From Cordia subcordata (lineage: Eukaryota > Streptophyta > Magnoliopsida > Boraginales > Cordiaceae): DNA of 64,000 bases. Each line of letters starts with the position of its first letter. Position 1 is the first letter of the stretch. This document shows positions 57,770 to 64,000 of the stretch, piece after piece. The stretch spans positions 17,097,001-17,161,000 of the forward strand of contig JAPTOF010000007.1 of the NCBI GenBank assembly GCA_028554755.1, in the 5' to 3' direction. The position numbers and the translations under genes are program-made. Below the pieces are notes generated by a model. That model ran no database searches. It worked only from the letters and a program-made list of their open reading frames with translations, and was not told the DNA's origin.

Positions 57770-58045
57770 AGGTTAGCAATGCATTAAAATATTCGTAAAC
57801 AGGTACGGGCAAAAGGGAAGAGACTTCGAGGTGTTTGGTATATGCATGGTGCTTATTTTGGATATTTACAAATATTTTTTTTATAAAAAATTATTCGAAA
57901 TTATTTTTTTATGTTTGTTGCTTATAATTATCCAAATAAATATAGATGAGAGAGAAGAATGAAATCTATAGCGGTATGATATTATCAATAAAAACAAGTT
58001 ACATTCCAAGAAAAAGATGAATTCTAGACGATTATATGTCAGAAG
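57770..58045. repeat. Duplicated segment downstream of the ZIP gene
   Basis: Shares GCAATGCATTAAAATATTYGTAAAYAGGTAC and AAAAAGATGAATTCTAGACGATTATAT with 56025-56290 in the same order. The left copy has the CACTA piece inserted. Confidence 0.65.
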
Positions 58046-58149
58046 ATTTATTTCATTCTAAGATTTGTACATGAACTCAAAGACAATCTCTGAATTACTA
58101 TTTTGTATCCAGAATTTGAACTAATCCAATATAATCCTGCATGACAAAT

Positions 58150-58464
58150 TCATGCCCAGAGTGCAAGGATTGACATTGAAGTAGAGCCAAGAGCAAGGGC
58201 AATAAAAGATGCCTTTTTCAACGTTGGTTGAGAACTCATTAATTTGTTATGGAAGAAATCAAGAGCTATGAGGTCAACAAGAGCCATGTATATTAGAATG
58301 CCAGAAGAAAGTGACCCTAAAAGGCCTTCAAGTATCAAGGCATTTGGGTTGCTGTCATCGTAACCAGTTATGGAGAACACAATCATGCCGAGTATTATAC
58401 CTATTGGTGTGGTCACCGAGAACAGGACACACATGTAGGCTGTTGTTCCAAAGCTGAATCCGGC
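58150..58464 (-). CDS. ZIP-family metal transporter, exon 2 (C-terminal part)
   Basis: Joined to 60539-61273. The acceptor reads TTACGACAG with exon 2 starting at 58464 in phase 0 (AGFSFGTT). It encodes the last 104 residues and ends at TGA (58150-58152). It supplies membrane segments 6 to 8: [20 protein letters not shown], then [20 protein letters not shown] with the family's [12 protein letters not shown], and a final [19 protein letters not shown]. The short loop [12 protein letters not shown] lies outside the membrane. Length, hydrophobic pattern and tail are complete, so the protein of 349 residues matches the normal ZIP size. Confidence 0.88.
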   Translation of the reverse strand, partial: AGFSFGTTAYMCVLFSVTTPIGIILGMIVFSITGYDDSNPNALILEGLLGSLSSGILIYMALVDLIALDFFHNKLMSSQPTLKKASFIALALGSTSMSILALWA

Positions 58465-58465
58465 C

Positions 58466-60538
58466 TGTCGTAATTACGCTGACAGCGTCAGAGAAGTGAT
58501 ATACAGTATTACTTGAACAACATGATCTCAACTTATAATAATTAACAAGAGTTGTCATATAAATGATATAAAAAGTATCACTCGAGTAACATAAATTTTC
58601 AAAGATGTAACCATATCCTACTGATGTAAATTATTTCAAATTAATGTCTCTCATCAACATCATTAAGGGCTCGTTCGGTTTTATTTATTCTAAAAGTATT
58701 ATTTTCTATAACTATTGAAGAAAATGCTTTTTGAAAAGTTAAAATTTCTGATTTTTTAAATAAGCTTAAATAAAAAAGCTCAAACTGAATTTGAGCTTTT
58801 TCAAAGTTTTAATTTTTTTGAAAGCCAAATTAAATACTAAGTGCAAAAAGAATACTTTTTTTTTTTTAACAAAAAAGTTTACTTTTTATTGAAAAGAAGT
58901 TAATCTAAATAGGCCGTGAAAAAAGAGATGTAGCAGGAAAAAAGAAATTAAGAACTCGAAACACTAGAGAGTGGAAAAGCGTCAGCTGTCTGAAAAATAC
59001 ATTTTAGACAATATGCACTAGAGCCTCCACTAACCCCACTTTAATCTCGTTTACTTTATTATTATGTCACTGATGAAATTAAACTAATCTTTAGCATTTA
59101 GTATCATACATACTTACAGGATTAAAGTAAAAAAGCTTGGCCTACATTTACTATGTACACATTTAACTTTTTAACCATCTACTCTTCACACAAAGTAAAC
59201 TGGCCACAGTCAATGACTTTTTCCTTATCAACTTTTTAACCTCTCCCCTTTCATAACTCTCCCACAGATTAATATAAACTTTTATGGCTATATATTGCAG
59301 CAAATTCCAATGCTTATGCTGTCAAATGTTGATCCTAATTGATTAATAAGAAAAAGAAAATCGATTAATAGATTAATAGATTAATAGATTAACACATAAA
59401 GTACTTAATTACAAAATTAAAATGAGAACAAAAAGTGTACCTAATTTACTTACGATAGTATGATTATATTTGTTAGGTATAGTTATATCTTAATATCACA
59501 AGAAGCAAATTTGAAACTCTGTCTATTTGGAGGCTCTACTTAAGAATCCCAAACAGTAAAATATATTTGATTGACTAAATTCAACCCTTTTGAGATAAAA
59601 TTCTAAATCCGGCTTTTGAAACCTAATTAGACAGAAAATAATCTTTTCACCACTTGTAGTTTACTCAATTTCTTCAAAATCTCCAACGTGATTAAAAAAT
59701 GTGTGTGTAAAACTATCTTTTACATAACATGACCACGGGCTATTTAGTGTACTGGAAACATTTGAAGCCGGCCATGAAATTAATTTCGGTCCAGTTCAAG
59801 TGATATTAATTACTCGAAACAAGAGCGATGACCTAATTCGAAACTTATGATAGACGAAAAATTAAGTCGACAGTGAAAGGTTAAACAAAGAGAAAAAAAT
59901 GTGGGCTTACATGACCTAGTCAATCCTATGAACAGGGGGCCACTTGTAATCAAGGACGAATTTGCGTGTGAGGTTGTGAGGATCGTAAAAGTTTATCTCT
60001 TTACAAAATCAGAAGACTTTTAGAACTTTTTTTATCTGTTCTTTCAAAAATTACTTGATCTTAAAATTCCACAGTTTAGTAAAATATCTCCAACAGTTTC
60101 TGACCAAGGTGTGGCCCCAAATCACCCTGATCAGTGGCGAAACCTCTTTTAAACCCACACGTTACATATTCCAGCATTGTAGTGCTTCTGGAATCTTCCC
60201 TGGAAGCATCATGACATGACATCATTTAATTAAACTAAACTTTGAAACGAAAAAATTGGTAATTAGATGGTATCCTACCGACCATAATACATATTATCTC
60301 TTATGATCTCAAAATAGATACCAATTTTCATTCTAGGAATATGTGTATTACATATTTTAAAAATCACATGGGGTTCTAGGGTTTAGGGTTTAGGTTTTTT
60401 TTAAAAGTATATATCCTATAAGTTTAAGGACCATAAAAAATTTTTATACTTGTTTTAAAACTATAAAAGTATAATATACACTTATAAGAAATTCTAAAAA
60501 TTAAGATACTATTTACTAAAAAAGGGTTAGACAATAAC
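58466..60538 (-). other. Intron of the ZIP gene (about 2.07 kb)
   Basis: GT donor (CAG|GTTATTG) at 60538 and AG acceptor at 58465. It is AT-rich and holds a MITE-like block at about 58664-58920 (ends GGGCTCGTTCGG and GGCCTATTTAG), short GATTAATA tandem repeats near 59365, and a telomere-like TAGGGTTTAGGGTTTAGG at 60378-60395. No other exon was seen in it. Confidence 0.85.
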
Positions 60539-61273
60539 CTGAGCAATGCAGCCGCCAAGGCCCATCCCTTCAAAGATTTGGTGGAAAGCCAGTGCAGCAA
60601 CTAAGGGCTTAATTGTGCACTGATTTTGAGACATCCCCATTGTGACCCCTATTATTACCGAGTGAAATATTATCCCTATCTCCAAAACCTGTGACACCAG
60701 CTTTTGTTTTAGCCTCACTAACTCTTCCGCTTGCCGTTCATCTAAATCTATTCCTCCGGATTCCACTCCTCTATCACCCGATCTTTTCTTCAACGTCGCC
60801 AATTCCTCACCCGTCCCGATCGGCGTGTACTCACCAATCGCGTTATGCGAGTGTTCACGACCATGACCATGACCATGACCGAGATGACTATGACTCTCAA
60901 CGTGTGAGGTCGCTGTTAAATCAACTAACAGTGCGGTTAAAACTCCCACCAGAGTTACAAGTCCGGAGAAAGGAAAATCCTTCCACGGGTGGCGCGCCGC
61001 CACCTGGCAATCTGACAGCGCGTCGAACGCGTCGGGCAAAACGTGCACTAGCGAAGTGGAGAGGATCACACCAGCCGCGAAGCACTTGATGATCAATATG
61101 GCCTTGTCGTAGGCTGGCTTGCCGTGGAATAAACGCGCCAGCAACACGGGTGAGGCTATGCCAGCAACACTCGTGAAGAATATAGCGAAAATCGAGACTA
61201 TTTTAAGGTTGTCCGCAGCTTTGCTGTCCCTGCACAACAGTGCTCTAGCCGTGTCCGTAACGCACGAAGCCAT
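60539..61273 (-). CDS. ZIP-family metal transporter, exon 1
   Basis: ATG at 61271-61273; 245 codons up to the donor site. The family imports zinc, iron or other divalent metals across the plasma or organelle membrane. The N-terminus has [11 protein letters not shown], then segment 1 (about 24-46), segment 2 with [20 protein letters not shown] (64-83) and segment 3 (103-120). A cytosolic variable loop carries a histidine-rich stretch [21 protein letters not shown] (123-143), the presumed metal-binding or sensing site. Segment 4 has the ZIP signature [14 protein letters not shown] (201-214, His204). Segment 5 has [17 protein letters not shown] (229-245, His231 and Glu235). Every metal-site residue I would expect is present. 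Resemblance is to the plant ZIP/IRT group; the exact paralogue and metal are unknown. Confidence 0.93.
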
Positions 61274-61657
61274 AACAGTAATGCTTAAGCAAAAACCAAA
61301 AAAAAAAAAAAAAAGCTCAATGTAAGCTCTAGTTGTATGAGAGTTTCATAAGCTTATTAGAGGAACAGCTTATGAGGTTGCGTTTTGGACTTGGAATGAG
61401 AGTTGAAGTCGTCTTATGGAACTGTGGTTGTTTCTACTTTTCAAAAAAATGGTGTGATGAGGTTAGGCTTTTTTTGAGTTGGTATGGTGTGTGATTCCAC
61501 TAAGGTGCAAGACTGTTGGGCTTTGGTTTAAAGATGATGCCATGTTAAATTTAGGCGTAAAAGATGGAACTAATTTGATTATAAAGATATAAGTGAAAAT
61601 TTAATCGATATAAATCATTTATATGATTGTTATAAATTATGGCGGAGCCATACATTA

Positions 61658-62140
61658 AGAGGCTGTTTGGCAAAGCTTATAAGCTGGTTTATTTTAAGGT
61701 GGTAGCTTATTAGTCAAGAGGGTGTTTGGCTTTGCCCTTTTTGAATTGTTTATAAGCAATTAATACTTATAAGCAGCCCTTGATTCTGACAGACAAGTAA
61801 AAAATTATTTGGATAAAATTGTGCTTATAAGTTAGTAACATATTTCGTAAACATATGCATGCCTATGAGAAGCAGTATCTGTTAAAATGACAAAAAAGGA
61901 CTTTTTATTAATTAAAGGGTAATTTCTTTCATGTTTTTGAAGGGGTATGAAGGTAATTTTATTTAGTCAACTCTTATTGTTTGTAAGTAGCTAAAAAAAG
62001 TTGGAAAGGTGGTACTTTTCTTTTGGTTGCTTATAAGCTAACTATACTTACTTATAAGTATAATTTGCCAAATAAGTAGATTTTATTTTTCACTTATAAG
62101 CACGTTTGACTAGCTTATAACAAGTACTTCCAAACATCCT
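61658..62140. mobile_element. Tourist-like MITE upstream of the ZIP gene, 483 bp
   Basis: The ends AGAGGCTGTTTGGC and AGGATGTTTGGAAG (minus strand) are both followed within about 15-20 bases by TTATAAGC. They are flanked by TTA at 61655-61657 and 62141-62143. The interior is rich in CTTATAAGC motifs. It lies about 385 bases upstream of the start codon. Confidence 0.6.
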
Positions 62141-62149
62141 TTAGAAAAA

Positions 62150-63660
62150 TGTTGACATGTTTGGTAAAGGGCATATAAGCTTCTTTTAGAAACTTACAAG
62201 CAGATAGAAAATAAACTTCTCAGATCAGGTTTTTCTTTTATAGCTTGTAAGCATTTAAGTTTGACCATTTACAAAGATATTTTTACTCTTAAAAAAACTT
62301 AACAAAATCACAAGGATGAGGATGATGTCCTAACTCTTATTTTTCAACCAAAACTCAAAACACCCATATATAAAGGTTTTGTTTGATTTTCCACAGCCAT
62401 CCTCTAAATCTCATTCCCCACCCCTATAGCTCTAAAATTGTAAGGTTATAAAATAGGAGAATTGTTAGAATAAAACTAAAATTGAAATTCCTTAAACTAA
62501 GAATTTGGTAAAAAAAATAGGGCGTTAGAGTATAACTGAAATAGTGGATTCCGAAATATAAAAAAATGACTCGAATCACTTAAATTTAGAGAAAAAATAG
62601 GAGAGCTGTTAGAAATAGCCTAAGTTTTCAAATATATTGTCAAACAACCTCTAACAGGTGTCTACTCATCTCAAATATACTTTTAAGGCACTTTTTAAAC
62701 TAAAAATTAATTTTAGTCCTCACTGAAAAATTTTATTTGTACATAAATGCTAGATTGTCTATTTCTAATTTTAATTAACTAAAAGAAATTCGGAATCTAC
62801 TCGCATGTTATGGAATATGAATAGATCTTCAATCTTAAAAATGATGCCATGATTGGATACCTATGGGGTCTACAAGTGCATAGTGGTATTTGTGTTGAGT
62901 TCGCTAATGTGACTGAAATATGTTAAAACGCTAATGTGACTGAAATATGTTAAAAAAATGTGAACTACAAGTGACTAGTGGGTGGTGACTTTGATTACAT
63001 GACACAGCCACCACAAAGAAAAGGCAATAAAGAAAAAGGTTGAAACAAAAGAGAGCACGATTAACAAATAGACAAACATGTTGTATTCTGGATTTGAAGT
63101 AATGGTCAAACTAGAGAAAATATGGAAAAATATGGAAGTTTCCCTTCTTTCTTACCAAGGCGGGAAAACGTAAGAGTCGATTAACTTCAGATGGAATTTT
63201 CTACAAAACTTGTGGTGAGTGGTACAGGTGGACATGATCCACTTTGAATTGGTTTAATTGTATAATTAAATAAATTTGATAATTTGTGATTGTATTATTT
63301 TTTAAATTAAATTAAGCCATTTTAATCTTTAAATCGATTCAAAACAAACCATTTGATATGATTGGTCCCATATTAAATAATTTAAATGAATTTGTTTTAT
63401 TCAAAGTGATATGATCAACTCCTCAACCTAGACCTTTCACCAACAGAGATAAACTAGCTGATCAAAATATAAAATCAACCAATCCTGGCCCAAACCCACA
63501 AAATACATGGATGTTTGTGTGTGCAAGTTCTAGAGACGTGTTTAATAAAATCAGTTATTGGATTAGCTAATAAAAGCAAAATAAATGTTTCTAAACAATA
63601 TGGATTAATTTGACGTATATTTGTAAAATATTGAAAACTAATTTGAATTTTTTTTAAATA
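62150..63660. other. AT-rich intergenic sequence, no gene seen
   Basis: No supported coding frame. It contains a 27-bp exact tandem duplication, CGCTAATGTGACTGAAATAT plus GTTAAAA, at 62902-62955. Confidence 0.5.
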
Positions 63661-63666
63661 ATAGAG

Positions 63667-63764
63667 ACCAATTAAAAAATAAAAAACGATAAAGACCTAT
63701 TATGAAATTAAAACTACCAATTAAAAAATAAAAAACGATAAAGACCTATTATGAAATTAAAACT
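63667..63764. repeat. Exact tandem duplication, 2 x 49 bp
   Basis: The unit starts ACCAATTAAAAAATAAAAAA and contains CGATAAAGACCTATTATG. The two copies are at 63667 and 63716 with no visible differences. Confidence 0.9.
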
Positions 63765-64000
63765 TCTATATGATTTATGGATCAACGATTGGATCTGGTT
63801 CCATGTGGACAAATGATGCTAATAAGGTTAGAAATCTTGTAAACATATGCCTCTAAAGAAAATTAAAATTTTGGGCCAGAGACTTATCCTGATTCCGCAC
63901 AAGCCCTATACCTAATAACCCTGGCCTCGCTTCCAAAAATAACAGCCTAAAACCTTACTTTGAGCCCGATGACTTTTTAAACCCAGAAACCCAAACTCTA

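Noticed and set aside
58664..58920. MITE in the ZIP intron with firm boundaries
   Set aside because: The ends GGGCTCGTTCGG and GGCCTATTTAG look MITE-like, but no TWA or other target duplication could be matched, so it is only mentioned under the intron.
60691..61089. 132-codon plus-strand frame with an HDHDHD run
   Set aside because: It is antisense to ZIP exon 1; the HD repeat is the reverse complement of the transporter's His/Gly-rich loop.

Overview
This window reads as nuclear DNA of a flowering plant, most likely a eudicot; the species cannot be named from the sequence. It is AT-rich and dominated by LTR retrotransposons, with scattered MITEs. Only two host protein genes look intact: an intronless inositol-tetrakisphosphate 1-kinase (34.3-35.3 kb, minus strand) and a two-exon ZIP-family metal transporter (58.1-61.3 kb, minus strand). 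One intact tRNA gene (4.5 kb, minus strand) is also present.

Layout. 0-1 kb: Copia gag and LTR running off the left edge. 1-5.8 kb: hAT-like, CACTA-like and tandem-repeat sequence, then a 249-bp repeat array that stops exactly at the tRNA gene. 5.85-29.1 kb: one nested transposon stack. A decayed minus-strand Ty3/Gypsy chromovirus (LTRs at 5847-6343 and 28594-29102) is split by an internally deleted Sirevirus-like Copia (10044-14454, minus), by an unclassified LTR element (about 15041-18921) that itself holds a Tat-like solo LTR (15850-17980), and by a second Sirevirus-like Copia (18931-28315, plus). 29.1-34 kb: hAT-like elements and Tourist-like MITEs. 34-38.4 kb: the kinase gene and a duplicated, partly inverted upstream region. 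38.4-41.3 kb: a hAT-type non-autonomous element with target duplication, and MITEs.

41.35-53.0 kb: a Mutator-like element with terminal inverted repeats and a perfect 9-bp target duplication. It carries a truncated MURA-type transposase gene that was cut in two by a third Sirevirus-like Copia (42956-52293, minus) flanked by a perfect 5-bp target duplication (TAATA). 53-58 kb: a Copia LTR fragment, MITEs, a CACTA end, and a LINE-like 3' fragment with a 15-bp target duplication. 58-64 kb: the ZIP gene and its AT-rich upstream region.

No new defence or metabolic system was found. The observations most worth following are: the complete order of nested insertions; an extra ORF between RNase H and the 3' LTR in two Sirevirus-like elements; a 16-bp perfect palindrome shared by Copia LTRs and an unrelated Gypsy-type solo LTR, with a second palindrome cluster before the extra ORF; and the coupling of the tRNA gene to a tandem array. 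All retroelement reading frames are broken, mostly by changes that look like cytosine deamination.
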